Shown in pieces: positions 1 through 9,880 of a stretch of DNA of 47,248 bases. Every line of letters starts with the position of its first letter. Within the stretch, counting starts at the first letter, position 1. A model generated the notes under the pieces. It was not told the DNA's origin. It saw nothing but the letters and a program-made list of their open reading frames with translations, and made no database searches. The position numbers were made by a program, and so were the translations under genes. Source of the DNA: Candidatus Schmidhempelia bombi str. Bimp (lineage in GTDB: Bacteria > Pseudomonadota > Gammaproteobacteria > Enterobacterales > Orbaceae); assembly GCF_000471645.3 (NCBI RefSeq), contig NZ_AWGA01000064.1:1-47248 (forward strand), written 5' to 3'.

Positions 1-606
1 CCAACTATCGTACGTGAATTTCAGCAAATGATCAGTGCCGAAGCCAAACAACAAATTCTAGAACAAGAAGACGCTTTACCCGATGCAGTCATTGCTTGTG
101 TTGGTGGCGGCTCAAATGCCATCGGTATGTTTGCTCATTTTATTAATGAACCTAGTGTTAAATTAATTGGCGTAGAGCCCGCTGGGCATGGTATAGCTAC
201 GGGTCAACACGGTGCCTCACTCAAACACGGCACGTTGGGCATTTACTTTGGCATGAAATCGCCGATGATGCAAACCCAAGAAGGACAAATTGAAGAGTCC
301 TATTCCATTTCAGCTGGATTGGATTTCCCATCCGTGGGGCCACAGCATGCCTATTTAGATAGTATTGGGCGGGCTGAATACGTCTCAATCACCGATGAAG
401 AAGCACTTGATGCCTTTAAAGCGCTATCAGCAAAAGAAGGAATTATACCTGCCTTAGAATCCTCACATGCCTTAGCTTATGCGTTAAAACTTATCAAACA
501 AGCACCAGACAAACCACAACGACTTATCGTAAACTTATCTGGGCGTGGCGATAAAGATATTTTTACGGTTTACGATATTTTAAAGACCAGAGGAGAAATG
601 GTATGA
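1..606 (+). CDS. trpB: Tryptophan synthase beta chain (3' part)
   Basis: This is the C-terminal half of the PLP-dependent beta subunit that condenses indole and serine into tryptophan. The frame is open from the first base, so the gene starts before the window; 201 codons are visible, against about 397 residues in E. coli TrpB. The phosphate-binding loop [12 protein letters not shown] lies at visible codons 33-44, followed by the conserved [24 protein letters not shown] and [10 protein letters not shown] blocks. The stop overlaps the trpA start as ATGA, indicating coupled translation of the two subunits of one enzyme. No decay is visible. Confidence 0.97.
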   Translation, partial: PTIVREFQQMISAEAKQQILEQEDALPDAVIACVGGGSNAIGMFAHFINEPSVKLIGVEPAGHGIATGQHGASLKHGTLGIYFGMKSPMMQTQEGQIEESYSISAGLDFPSVGPQHAYLDSIGRAEYVSITDEEALDAFKALSAKEGIIPALESSHALAYALKLIKQAPDKPQRLIVNLSGRGDKDIFTVYDILKTRGEMV

Positions 607-1427
607 ATAACAATTCATCACGCTATCAACAACTATTTAATCATTTAGCTGAACAAAAAAGAGGCGCATTTATACCTTTTGTTAGCATTGGCGATCCTAA
701 TCCTCAACTCTCTTATCAAATTATTGACACCCTAGTTGCTGCGGGTGCTGATGCGTTAGAATTAGGTATTCCTTTTTCAGATCCGCTTGCCGATGGACCC
801 ACCATTCAAAATGCGAATCTACGGGCATTTGCGGGGGGAATAACCGTCAATCACTGCTTTGATATCATCGCTAAAATTCGACAAAAACATAATGATATCC
901 CTATTGGTCTACTGATTTATGCTAATTTAGTCTTTCGCCGAGGCATTGATAAATTCTATGCCGACTGCGCTAAAGCAGGTGTCGATTCAGTGCTCATTGC
1001 CGATGTCCCACTATCTGAATCCCAGCCATTTCGCCAAGCTGCTATCAACCACCATATTGCCCCAATTTTTATTTGCCCGCCCAATGCCGATGATAAAGTC
1101 ATAAAGACTATCGCTGAATATGGCCAAGGTTATACGTATTTAGTTTCACGAGCAGGGGTCACTGGCAGTGAAAACAAAGCCAAACAACCATTAAATCACT
1201 TAATTAAAAAGCTTAAAATGTACGGTGCACCATTACCGATTCAAGGTTTTGGTATTGCTGAGCCAACACAAGTAAAAGCCGCGATTCAAACAGGGGCAGC
1301 TGGTGTCATTTCTGGATCAGCAACGGTGAACATCATTGCTGATCATTTGACCAACCCCCCCTTAATGCTCAATAAACTAAGCGAATTTGTAAACCAAATG
1401 AAACAAGCGACCCCCATATTGAGCTAA
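603..1427 (+). CDS. trpA: Tryptophan synthase alpha chain
   Basis: The alpha subunit cleaves indole-3-glycerol phosphate to indole, which is channelled to TrpB. It has 274 residues, close to the family's usual 268. The signature [20 protein letters not shown] holds the catalytic Glu (E53, E. coli Glu49) and Asp (D64, E. coli Asp60). The phosphate-binding [10 protein letters not shown] block is near the C-terminus. The ATG overlaps the trpB stop by 4 nt. It is the last gene of the trp run; what follows is non-coding DNA and a dead insertion sequence rather than another biosynthetic gene. Confidence 0.98.
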   Translation: MNNNSSRYQQLFNHLAEQKRGAFIPFVSIGDPNPQLSYQIIDTLVAAGADALELGIPFSDPLADGPTIQNANLRAFAGGITVNHCFDIIAKIRQKHNDIPIGLLIYANLVFRRGIDKFYADCAKAGVDSVLIADVPLSESQPFRQAAINHHIAPIFICPPNADDKVIKTIAEYGQGYTYLVSRAGVTGSENKAKQPLNHLIKKLKMYGAPLPIQGFGIAEPTQVKAAIQTGAAGVISGSATVNIIADHLTNPPLMLNKLSEFVNQMKQATPILS

Positions 1428-1466
1428 CTTAACAATATTAATCCATTATCAAGGTTTATAGCCACA

Positions 1467-1525
1467 ATGGTTTAATTCACTAACGCTAAAGAGCTAAACG
1501 ATTTAGATCTAGCGAATTAAACCAT
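1467..1525. repeat. Large inverted repeat downstream of trpA
   Basis: Arms ATGGTTTAATTC (1467-1478) and GAATTAAACCAT (1514-1525) are perfect 12-bp complements. A second pair, CGCTA/TAGCG, nests inside. It could fold as the trp transcript end, although no clean U-tract follows, or it could be a MITE-like remnant. I see no gene elsewhere between 1428 and about 1750. Confidence 0.6.
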
Positions 1526-1749
1526 ATTTCTATGATTAACATCATCAATACGATAAACGCTAACGGTTACGTTAAAAAATATAATTAATAACTTAAAAGA
1601 AAAAGTTATCTACCAGATTTAACCTAAATGTGCAATTAATGTCAAAAACCTATCAATTAGTTATTTATCACAAAACGCCTCACCTCGCAGGTTACACAGG
1701 GTGATGACTGAATTTAGCCAGCTATCGGTCAATAAACAGCAAACGCAAT

Positions 1750-2718
1750 ACAAAGTTATATGGATAAAGTAATATCAGAGCTCTGGCGAGTTTACCGAAC
1801 AAGCAAATCGTAGCGTCAAGAAAATGAGCTTATAGCCCTATCTAAAGGGAATGTTTGTTAATGGAGAATGATAGCCTAAAGCAAGCTGGGTTGATAATAG
1901 GCAAAAAATCAAGTTAATCACAGATAATCAATATCGATATAACTTATGTGCATTATGTCGATGTTTAGAAATGCCAAGAAATCGATTTAATTATCAACCA
2001 CAATTAATCCATAAAAAACAGATAAAAACGCTTAGCGTAAAAGTTAGGCAGGTATTTAGCGACAACTATCAAATCTATGGAGCAAGACCGCTAAAGGCAG
2101 CGAGTGCTTAGAAAGCAAAAACATACTCTTATCAAGACGACGAATTGCTCGAATCATGAAAGAAAAGAGTTTGGTGTAAATATCGTGTTGATACAGAAAA
2201 AAGCAACGAATCAATAGTTAGTAATCTGCTTAATCGTGATTTTCGGTAGGATAACAACGAAAAATATTTGTGATTGATTTAACTTATGTGAGAGTAAAAC
2301 AACACTGGCATTACCTTTGTGTGATGGTTGATGTGTGTGATCGGAAAATCGTGGTACGAAATACTGGAAAACAGAAAAATCCTCAACTTGTTATGGATGC
2401 TATCAGTCAAATACTCATTAATTCAGTTGCGTTATTTCATTCAGATGGAGGAAAAGCGTTTGATAATTATTTGCTTGATGAGTGTTTAAGCTAATTTAGC
2501 ATTCAGCATTCGTTAAGCTATGAAGGGGGGCTGTATGATAATACCATTGCTGAAGTGGATTTAAAACGGTGAAAACTGAATTTGTGCCAAAAACAATTTT
2601 TGATTCACTTGAACAGCTAAGTTTGCAATTTAATCACTATGAGGATTAGGTTAATGACAACAGGTTTCATTCGTCTTTAAATTGCTGGTCACCAATTGAA
2701 TATAGAATAAAGCTATGA
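1750..2718 (+). mobile_element. Degenerate IS3-family (IS150-like) transposase remnant
   Basis: Pieces of an IS3-type OrfA/OrfB pair can be read in order but in several frames with many stops. Near 1860 there is an OrfA-tail block containing ENDSLKQA. At 1920-2130 lies the OrfB N-terminal helical region with YGARPLKAA. The integrase core has an uninterrupted stretch at 2270-2494 beginning IDLTYVRVKQHWHYLCVMVD and including LFHSDGG. After an in-frame TAA come YDNTIAE (third acidic residue of the DDE triad) and, after a one-base shift, TVKTEFVPK and WSPIEYR. The triad residues survive but no functional protein can be made. No clear terminal repeats or target duplication were found by eye. Confidence 0.85.
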
Positions 2719-3016
2719 CCTTATCTTTTAGGTACTAAAATATGTAGACATACCATTATCAATTGCAATGATCGCTAACGATTTAATTAAAGGAAAATAA
2801 AATCGCTATCTATTATCACAATATACTGTTAATAATAAAGCGTTCAAATCCTGAGCATTCAGACTTATTTTCCTCGTGCAACTCAATAGTTGTCGATAAT
2901 GTAAGTAACATTTTTGTTGGTTTGATAATATGGTTAATGTTTAAAGAAAATATACATCCTTTGTTTTTCGATTTATGATAGTGGCTGTTTTTTCTTATTC
3001 TGTTTTTATTAAAATA

Positions 3017-5215
3017 ATGATGCTTATTGCCCATGTTGCCCTTGCTGTGCCGTTGCCAAAACTATTTGATTATCTGATTCCAGAAGTGCTAGCGAATCAG
3101 ATCACCGTTGGTACCCGTATAAAAGTCCCTTTTGGTCAGCGATATGATATAGGTATTGTGGTAAATATTGATACGACCACGGAATTTGATATTAACAAGC
3201 TGAAAGCAGTCAGTGAAGTAATTGATCATACCTCATTGTTTCCCGATAAATTATGGCAATTATTACTGTGGGCTGTGGATTATTATCATTATCCTATCGG
3301 GGAAGTATTATTTCATGCTTTACCCGTCTTATTACGCCAAGGTAAGCCAGCAAGATTTTCTTCAACAACACAGTGGCAACTCTCCGCGAAAGGTAAATTA
3401 TTCAACGATGATGATTTAAGCCGTTGGCCGCGTCAGCGTCAGTTATTTAAATTACTACAACAAAATACGGATGATGATCTTATTCAGGCAGCTTCATTCT
3501 CTCGTAGTATTTATCAAAAACTGCAAGAAAGACAATTAATTGAACAAGTTGAATTACCTTATTATCCGAAAAGCTGGCAAGCGGAAACAGCATGCAATGA
3601 TAGCCCCTTATCATTAAATGATGAGCAACAGCAAGTCATCGCGGTTATTCAGCCATTACTGACACAATTTAATGTTTGTTTGCTTGATGGGGTCACGGGG
3701 TCAGGCAAAACCGAAGTGTATTTACATACGCTGGCGTCTATCCTAGCTAAGGGGCAACAAGCTTTAGTCTTTGTTCCTGAGATAGGTTTAACACCACAAA
3801 CCATTGCACGATTTAAGACCCGTTTTAATGCGCCGATCGATATCTTACATTCTGGATTGAATGATAAAGAACGTTTACAAGTCTATCTACGTAGTAAAAA
3901 TGGCGAGAATGCCATTGTTATTGGTACTCGTTCGGCGTTGTTTACGCCGTTTAAACAGTTAGGCTTAATTATTGTTGATGAAGAACATGATACCTCGTAT
4001 AAACAACAAGAAGGTTGGCGTTATCATGCTCGGGATTTAGCGATTGTTCGAGCTAAGTTGGACAATATTCCCATTATTTTGGGTAGTGCCACCCCTTCGT
4101 TAGAGTCATTATATAATGCTAAAATCGGTAAATATCACCATTTAACCTTAACTAAACGTGCTGGAAACGCGGCTTTTGCTGAGCAATCTATTATTGATAT
4201 TAAAGGGTTACCATTAAAATCGGGCTTGTCTTTACCCTTAATTCAACGTATAAAAACTCATTTAGATTGCCAGCAACAAGTATTACTGTTTTTAAATCGC
4301 CGCGGTTTTGCGCCAGTTTTAATCTGCCATGATTGTGGTTGGATCGCTGAATGTCCGCGCTGTGATCGTCCTTTTACTTACCATCAACAGCAGCAGAAAC
4401 TCAATTGTCACCATTGTGATACGCCGCGATCAATCCCACCACAATGCCCCAAATGTGGTTCAACCCATTTACAAGCGATAGGTTTTGGTACAGAACAAGT
4501 AGAACAACAATTAAAGCAATTGTTTCCTGATATTCCTATTAGCCGAATTGATCGCGATTCTACGGCGAAAAAAGGCGCGCTTTCTGATTATTTGACCCAA
4601 ATAAACCAAGGACAAGCTCATATCTTAGTCGGCACACAGATCTTAGCTAAGGGGCACCATTTTCCTAATGTTACCTTAGTCGGTATTATTGATGTCGATG
4701 GCGCCCTATTTGCCAGTGATTTTCGGGCTACGGAGCGTTTTGCTCAGCTTTATATACAAGTTGCTGGGCGAGCGGGAAGAGAGCAAAAATCAGGTGAAGT
4801 GATATTGCAAACCCATCATCCAGAGCATCCATTACTAAAAGTATTGCTTGAACAAGGCTACCCAACTTTTGCTACGCAAGCATTGATTGAACGCCAAGCA
4901 ACCTTACTGCCGCCATTTAGTTATCAAATAGTGATCCGTGCTGCTGATAAAAATAATCAAGCAGCCCCAAAGTTTTTGGCTCATGTTAGTGATTGGCTAA
5001 AACAGTATAGTGATGATGCTTCCTTATGGATCTTTGGCCCTGCTACCGCTAATCAACCCAAAAGAGCCGGTTATTATCGTTGGCAATTATTATTGCAACA
5101 TCCTAATCGGCGTAAGTTTCAATCGATAATAAAAGAGCTGTGCCTAGCGATGACACAATGGTCAGAAATGCATACCATACGTTGGAGTATTGATGTTGAT
5201 CCTATTGAAATGTAA
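3017..5215 (+). CDS. priA: Primosomal replication protein N' (PriA helicase)
   Basis: PriA is the DNA helicase that recognises stalled forks and reloads the replisome. It has an N-terminal DNA-binding region, Walker A GVTGSGKTE at about residues 225-233, the DEEH box in IVDEEHDTSYK, and paired-cysteine zinc motifs CHDCGWIAECPRC and CHHCDTPRSIPPQCPKC. The C-terminus ends in VDPIEM, like E. coli VDPIEG. The frame is open upstream to 2975, but homology begins at IAHVALAVPLP, so the start is ATG 3017 (732 residues, the E. coli length) or ATG 3020. No strong ribosome-binding site is visible. The downstream LacI-type gene matches the classical priA-cytR order. Confidence 0.96.
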   Translation: MMLIAHVALAVPLPKLFDYLIPEVLANQITVGTRIKVPFGQRYDIGIVVNIDTTTEFDINKLKAVSEVIDHTSLFPDKLWQLLLWAVDYYHYPIGEVLFHALPVLLRQGKPARFSSTTQWQLSAKGKLFNDDDLSRWPRQRQLFKLLQQNTDDDLIQAASFSRSIYQKLQERQLIEQVELPYYPKSWQAETACNDSPLSLNDEQQQVIAVIQPLLTQFNVCLLDGVTGSGKTEVYLHTLASILAKGQQALVFVPEIGLTPQTIARFKTRFNAPIDILHSGLNDKERLQVYLRSKNGENAIVIGTRSALFTPFKQLGLIIVDEEHDTSYKQQEGWRYHARDLAIVRAKLDNIPIILGSATPSLESLYNAKIGKYHHLTLTKRAGNAAFAEQSIIDIKGLPLKSGLSLPLIQRIKTHLDCQQQVLLFLNRRGFAPVLICHDCGWIAECPRCDRPFTYHQQQQKLNCHHCDTPRSIPPQCPKCGSTHLQAIGFGTEQVEQQLKQLFPDIPISRIDRDSTAKKGALSDYLTQINQGQAHILVGTQILAKGHHFPNVTLVGIIDVDGALFASDFRATERFAQLYIQVAGRAGREQKSGEVILQTHHPEHPLLKVLLEQGYPTFATQALIERQATLLPPFSYQIVIRAADKNNQAAPKFLAHVSDWLKQYSDDASLWIFGPATANQPKRAGYYRWQLLLQHPNRRKFQSIIKELCLAMTQWSEMHTIRWSIDVDPIEM

Positions 5216-5303
5216 CGGATATCTTAGCGATATAATCAACCATTATTTCTACCATAAAGTTAGCTAGGCTGAATAAGATCGTTATACTCTAATTAAAATT
5301 ATA

Positions 5304-5335
5304 CTGAATTAACATAAATTTTTATGTTTATTCAG
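5304..5335. repeat. Near-perfect 15-bp inverted repeat between priA and lipoprotein gene
   Basis: CTGAATTAACATAAA and TTTATGTTTATTCAG pair with one mismatch around a 2-nt centre. It lies 88 bp after priA and 194 bp before the lipoprotein ATG. It could be an operator or an AT-rich terminator; the sequence alone does not decide. Confidence 0.5.
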
Positions 5336-5528
5336 TAGTGATGATTGTAAATAGCGTACCTTTATAATCGTGAGCCTAGTCGATAAGTTTGATATTTTTA
5401 ATATCATCAGCCTATATGATATATTGGTTAACTTATCAACTGTAGTAGTATATATAATCAACTTTAGTCCTTTTAATCATCAACGTGATTGGGGAAAGTT
5501 ACTTATCTATCGACAAGGAAAGCGTTTC

Positions 5529-6182
5529 ATGAAAAACATAGTTATTGGTTTTATCCTCCCCTTTTTATTATCAGGATGTGCCTATTTTTCTGAACAACCC
5601 CCGCGTTACTCATCAAAAGCGATACCCGATTTAGTTTGGATTACACAAGTTATCGAATTACCACTAGAAAATTCAGATAAGAACGCTAATTACTCCCAAT
5701 TGGTTAATCCTAAAAAATATCAATATGCGGTAAAAGATCAATATGAACGACATTTCATTATTATTGAAATTGCTCAGCAAGCTGATTATAAAGTGGGAGA
5801 ATGTGCGATCCGTTGGTGGGATCGTCGAGATAAAACCTACCCTCGATTAAATAAAACTGGTCCAAAATGTGCATTATTATCAAAAGAAATGGAGATGAAT
5901 AAACCACCTGTTAATCAGCAATCGACGGCCAAGTTAAAACGAGCAGCCTTACTTAATAGTTGGTTAGATACACATGAGTCCGCTATTATTCGCACTTGGG
6001 GTAAACCAGATAAAGTTGAGCAAATTGGCGATGATCGCTACCTTGAATATATTTATAAACGCACAACCAGCGGGGCAACCAAAAAAATTTCCACCTCTAA
6101 AACGTGGATATGTAAAACCCGCTGGCAAATCAAAAAAGATCATCTATTTTCTTATGCAGAAACGGGGAACGCCTGTTATTAA
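5529..6182 (+). CDS. Putative outer-membrane lipoprotein, function unknown
   Basis: The protein has 217 residues from ATG 5529, which is preceded by a good AAGGAAAG ribosome-binding site. The frame is open from 5370, but only this start places a lipoprotein signal at the N-terminus: a short hydrophobic stretch ending LLSGC with the lipidated Cys at residue 17. The next residue is Ala, compatible with outer-membrane sorting. The mature part is polar. A motif TWGKPDKVEQIGDDRYLEY near residues 155-175 recalls small envelope lipoproteins that carry a GxPxxxxxxxxxxYLEY-like segment. I do not recognise the family. It lies between priA and the CytR-like gene, where E. coli has no gene. Confidence 0.75.
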   Translation: MKNIVIGFILPFLLSGCAYFSEQPPRYSSKAIPDLVWITQVIELPLENSDKNANYSQLVNPKKYQYAVKDQYERHFIIIEIAQQADYKVGECAIRWWDRRDKTYPRLNKTGPKCALLSKEMEMNKPPVNQQSTAKLKRAALLNSWLDTHESAIIRTWGKPDKVEQIGDDRYLEYIYKRTTSGATKKISTSKTWICKTRWQIKKDHLFSYAETGNACY

Positions 6183-6199
6183 TCGTATCGTTTAGATGG

Positions 6200-6227
6200 C
6201 ATAAATAGTTAGTATTTACTATTTATG
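6200..6227 (+). terminator. Probable terminator after lipoprotein gene
   Basis: A perfect 10-bp stem CATAAATAGT/ACTATTTATG encloses an 8-nt loop, 18 bp past the lipoprotein stop, followed by a T-rich but mixed tail. The stem is AT-rich, so it may be weak. Confidence 0.5.
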
Positions 6228-6783
6228 TTCTCTATTGTTAATGTTTGATGCATTAACGGTCAATATTTGATCGTTTATGATAAGTTTTACGTTTACCTAT
6301 GCGGTGATCAATCACGACTTCGCGTGTGGATAATTTAAAATGTTAGTTGCGCGTAGTTAAGATCATTATTCAATTTACTATGTATCAATAGAGCGGTTAC
6401 TAGCCATCTTTTAGGCGATTTGTCTCATATTTACTATAAATATGATTCACCTATCGATCCTTTTCTAGAAAGTAATCACAAGAGATAAAAATAAACATTA
6501 GGGTTTAATGCTTACCATTACCGCACTTATTATAAATAGTCTATGCTCAAGTTAAGTTCATTTATTTAATAAAAAAGTCGCTTGTCATTTATTTATGACT
6601 ATTACCACTGCTTGGTTTAATTTAAAGAGTAACAGTATGCCCAATGACTAAAGATAAGGCGTTAACCGCTTATCGTATTAAAATTTTTGGATTTAGCTCG
6701 CGCTTTTTATCATTAGATGTCGCCAATATAATTGATTCATACCATACTAAAAATAGGATTTATTTAATGGGTTAAGCTTAATA
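6228..6783. other. Intergenic region without recognisable gene
   Basis: About 550 bp of AT-rich sequence before the LacI-type gene. I find no ORF with protein-like composition and no RNA gene. It presumably holds the promoter of the regulator, but no box is convincing enough to mark. Confidence 0.6.
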
Positions 6784-7878
6784 ATGAAAAAACATAAAGC
6801 GGTCACTATGCAAGATATTGCTAAATTCGCCAATGTTTCGGTCGCAACCGTTTCGCGCGTTTTAAATACGCCAACGAAAACCTCTCGCTTTTCCAGAAAC
6901 AAAGTTATCCAAGCGATTAACGAACTGAATTATGATACCAAAGCATTAATTAAACCTTACCATATGGTGCATCATAATAAAAAAATATTGGTAATAGATA
7001 ATCAATATCTAACTGGCGGGATGATAAATCGAGGTATTGAACATAAAGCTTATGAATTAGGATATAAATTACTTTACTTACGTTTTCTCTATTTTAATCA
7101 ACAAGAAATCCAACAAATTATTACTTATACCATTCATCATCAAATTGAAGGGATTATACTTATTAATGATTGCCCTTATCTGCAACAACTTGAGCAATAT
7201 TGCGAGGCTCTGCCACCGATTATTTTACTTAACCACTATTCTCGTTACTTATCTTGTGTTTATTTTGACCATTTATCCATTGCTTATCAGGCAACAAATT
7301 ATTTTATTAATCAAGGTCATAAACATATTGCTTGTCTAATCGGATTACCACATAAGCAAAGTACTCAATATTTAGTTGAAGGCTACCAACTGGCTTTAAA
7401 GCGTGCGGCGATTAAGCCAAATAACGCCTTTTTGCACTATCAGTGCGTTGATTTTGACTCCGCACAATCTTTGTTTAAAACCTTATCACAACAACCGATC
7501 GTACCAACGGCTATTTTTTGCTATGATAATAGCTGTTTGAATTACGATGATCACTATCAGTCATCATCTTATCAGCCCAATCAAACGCCAACTTATCTCG
7601 ATGAAAATAGTATTATTAATGGCCTATTAACTCAGGTCAAAAAACAGCACTATATAATCCCCCAACAATTATCTTTAATTGCAACTTTACCGCAAATTAA
7701 TCATCAAACGCTTACTGAACCTCAGGTAACGTATATACATAAACCCATGTATCAAATGGGACAACAAGGATTACTATTATTGTTATCATTGATCAACAAA
7801 CCAGCTAAACAATATCAATCGATTATTATTAATAGTGATCTGATTATTCGCCATTCGGTTACAAATAAAAATCAATAA
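6784..7878 (+). CDS. cytR: LacI/GalR-family regulator, CytR-like
   Basis: This 364-residue protein has an N-terminal LacI-type helix-turn-helix (MQDIAKFANVSVATVSRVLN, residues 9-28) and a periplasmic-binding-protein-like effector domain. In E. coli, CytR is the nucleoside-responsive repressor that works with CRP. Evidence for CytR is the position after priA and shared blocks such as GYQLALKRAAI, PTAIFC and a terminal LIIRHS (CytR LIIRGS). The effector domain is divergent: the usual SVIGFDN-type segment is replaced by SLIATLPQINHQ, and a low-complexity YDDHYQSSSYQPNQ stretch is inserted. Ligand specificity may therefore have changed or decayed. The usual downstream ftsN is missing here. Confidence 0.65.
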   Translation: MKKHKAVTMQDIAKFANVSVATVSRVLNTPTKTSRFSRNKVIQAINELNYDTKALIKPYHMVHHNKKILVIDNQYLTGGMINRGIEHKAYELGYKLLYLRFLYFNQQEIQQIITYTIHHQIEGIILINDCPYLQQLEQYCEALPPIILLNHYSRYLSCVYFDHLSIAYQATNYFINQGHKHIACLIGLPHKQSTQYLVEGYQLALKRAAIKPNNAFLHYQCVDFDSAQSLFKTLSQQPIVPTAIFCYDNSCLNYDDHYQSSSYQPNQTPTYLDENSIINGLLTQVKKQHYIIPQQLSLIATLPQINHQTLTEPQVTYIHKPMYQMGQQGLLLLLSLINKPAKQYQSIIINSDLIIRHSVTNKNQ

Positions 7879-7959
7879 CTTAGTTATACTTTTTCTATCG
7901 CATTTCATAGTGATTTATTGCATACTAATACAAGGATTATATAAAAACTAGGTAATAAT

Positions 7960-8955
7960 ATGGAACTTCTCTGTCCAGCAGGATCCTTGCCTGCTTTAAA
8001 AACCGCTATTGATAATGGTGCTGATGCCGTTTATATCGGTTTGAAAGATGATACAAATGCTCGTCACTTTGCGGGACTTAACTTTACAGACAAAAAACTT
8101 GATGAAGCGTCGACGTATGTTCATCAACATGGTAAAAAATTACATATTGCAATAAATACTTTTGCCCATCCCGATAAGTTTAACCGTTGGCAACATGCTG
8201 TTGATATGGCAGCGCAAATTGGCGCTGATGCCTTAATTTTGGCGGATTTGGCGATGCTTGACTATGCCGCTGAAAAATACCCACATATTGAACGTCATGT
8301 TTCAGTACAAGCTTCAGCAACCAATCTAGAAGCCATTAAATTTTATCAACGTAATTTTGATGTACATCGTGTGGTTCTGCCTCGTGTGTTATCTATGCAT
8401 CAAGTTAAACAATTATCACGGGTGACGCCAGTACCTTTAGAAGTGTTTGCGTTTGGTAGTTTGTGTATTATGGCTGAGGGGCGTTGTTACCTTTCCTCTT
8501 ATTTAACTGGTGAATCGCCAAATACCGTTGGCGCCTGTTCCCCAGCAAAATTTGTTCGTTGGCAACAAACCGAAAAAGGACTTGAATCACGATTAAATAA
8601 TGTATTAATTGATTGCCATAAACAGGGTGAAAACGCGGGGTATCCAACCCTATGTAAAGGGCGATATTTTGTGAATAATACGTTATATCATCCGATTGAA
8701 GAACCAACTAGCCTCAACACCATTGAGTTGTTACCGGAACTCTTTGCCGCGAATATTGCCTCTGTTAAAATTGAAGGGAGACAGCGCAGTCCCGCTTATG
8801 TCGCCCAAGTTACCCAAGTTTGGCGTCAAGCGATTGATCGCTACCTTGCCAATCCAAATCAGTTTAATGCTGAGAAAAAATGGATGGAGACATTAGGTTC
8901 TGTTTCTGAGGGAACACAAACCACCTTAGGTGCTTATCACCGCAAATGGCAATAG
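7960..8955 (+). CDS. ubiU: O2-independent ubiquinone biosynthesis protein UbiU (U32 family)
   Basis: The protein has 331 residues and is collinear with E. coli UbiU (YhbU). UbiU and UbiV form a heterodimer with [4Fe-4S] clusters that hydroxylates ubiquinone precursors without oxygen. The U32-peptidase-like barrel starts MELLCPAGSLPALK. The four cluster cysteines match positions 169, 176 (SLCIMAEGRCYL), 193 (VGACSP) and 232 (PTLCKG). A conserved SVKIEGRQRSPAYV follows. A GTAATAATATG context precedes the start. ubiV follows 46 bp downstream. The accessory gene ubiT, often nearby, is not in this window. Confidence 0.95.
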   Translation: MELLCPAGSLPALKTAIDNGADAVYIGLKDDTNARHFAGLNFTDKKLDEASTYVHQHGKKLHIAINTFAHPDKFNRWQHAVDMAAQIGADALILADLAMLDYAAEKYPHIERHVSVQASATNLEAIKFYQRNFDVHRVVLPRVLSMHQVKQLSRVTPVPLEVFAFGSLCIMAEGRCYLSSYLTGESPNTVGACSPAKFVRWQQTEKGLESRLNNVLIDCHKQGENAGYPTLCKGRYFVNNTLYHPIEEPTSLNTIELLPELFAANIASVKIEGRQRSPAYVAQVTQVWRQAIDRYLANPNQFNAEKKWMETLGSVSEGTQTTLGAYHRKWQ

Positions 8956-9001
8956 TTGCTAATTTAATCAACAAAAAGAATCAAAACAGGTAAAAGACGC
9001 A

Positions 9002-9880
9002 ATGAAGTATGCATTAGGACCTTTATTATATTACTGGCCAAAAGAGAAAACCGAGCAGTTTTATTCTGCTGCTTGCGAAAGCAGCGCCGATATTATCTAT
9101 TTAGGCGAAACGGTTTGCACCAAACGTCGTGAACTGAAAGTCGCGAATTGGATTGATCTAGCTAAACAGTTATCCAAAACAGGGAAACAAATTGTTATTT
9201 CTACCTTAGCGCTGCTTGAGGCACCATCAGAATTAAACGAACTACGTCAGTATGTTGAAAACGGTGATTTTGTGATTGAAGCCAATGATTTAGCGGCGGT
9301 TAATTTAGCTTACGAAAATAACCTCCCTTTTGTCGCTGGTCCAGCCTTGAATTGCTATAATGCCTATACCCTTAAATTATTACATAAACAAGGGATGATA
9401 CGTTGGTGTATGCCGGTTGAATTATCGAGAGATTGGTTAAACAATGTCGTTAATCAATTAGACACATTAGGGCTTAAACAGCGCTTTGAAATAGAAGTCT
9501 TTGGTTATGGCTATTTACCGTTAGCTTATTCAGCTCGCTGCTTTACCGCTCGCTCCGAAAATCGCCCTAAAGATCAGTGTGGGCTTTGTTGTATTAATTA
9601 CCCTCAAGGTCGAGAGGTTTTTTCACAAGAACAACAAAAAGTATTTGTGTTAAATGGTATCCAAACCCAAAGTGGCTACTGTTATAATCTTGGCAATAAT
9701 TTAGTTGAGATGAAAGCGTTGGTTGATATTGTGCGGATCTCACCCACTAGCCTTGAGACACTGAACATAATTGATCAGTTTCGACAAAACGAAGAAGGCA
9801 AACAGCCACTTGATATTGAATCAAATCGTGACTGTAATGGTTATTGGAATGGTATTGCAGGGCTTGCGTTACAATCATGA
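9002..9880 (+). CDS. ubiV: O2-independent ubiquinone biosynthesis protein UbiV (U32 family)
   Basis: The protein has 292 residues, exactly the E. coli UbiV length. It is the partner of UbiU in anaerobic ubiquinone hydroxylation. Cluster ligands are visible at Cys39 (GETVCTKRRE) and in SARCFTARSENRPKDQCGLC with the following Cys, corresponding to 180, 193 and 197. The conserved GIQTQSGYCYNLGN block and the end SDCNGYW pattern are present as RDCNGYW. Its TGA overlaps the csdA ATG (ATGA), tying it into one transcript with the cysteine desulfurase. This suggests a link between cluster supply and the two Fe-S proteins. Confidence 0.95.
   Translation: MKYALGPLLYYWPKEKTEQFYSAACESSADIIYLGETVCTKRRELKVANWIDLAKQLSKTGKQIVISTLALLEAPSELNELRQYVENGDFVIEANDLAAVNLAYENNLPFVAGPALNCYNAYTLKLLHKQGMIRWCMPVELSRDWLNNVVNQLDTLGLKQRFEIEVFGYGYLPLAYSARCFTARSENRPKDQCGLCCINYPQGREVFSQEQQKVFVLNGIQTQSGYCYNLGNNLVEMKALVDIVRISPTSLETLNIIDQFRQNEEGKQPLDIESNRDCNGYWNGIAGLALQS

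Noticed and set aside
2816-3034. Minus-strand ORF of 72 codons before priA
   Set aside because: It overlaps the priA start, is Asn/Lys/Ile-rich from base composition, and resembles nothing.
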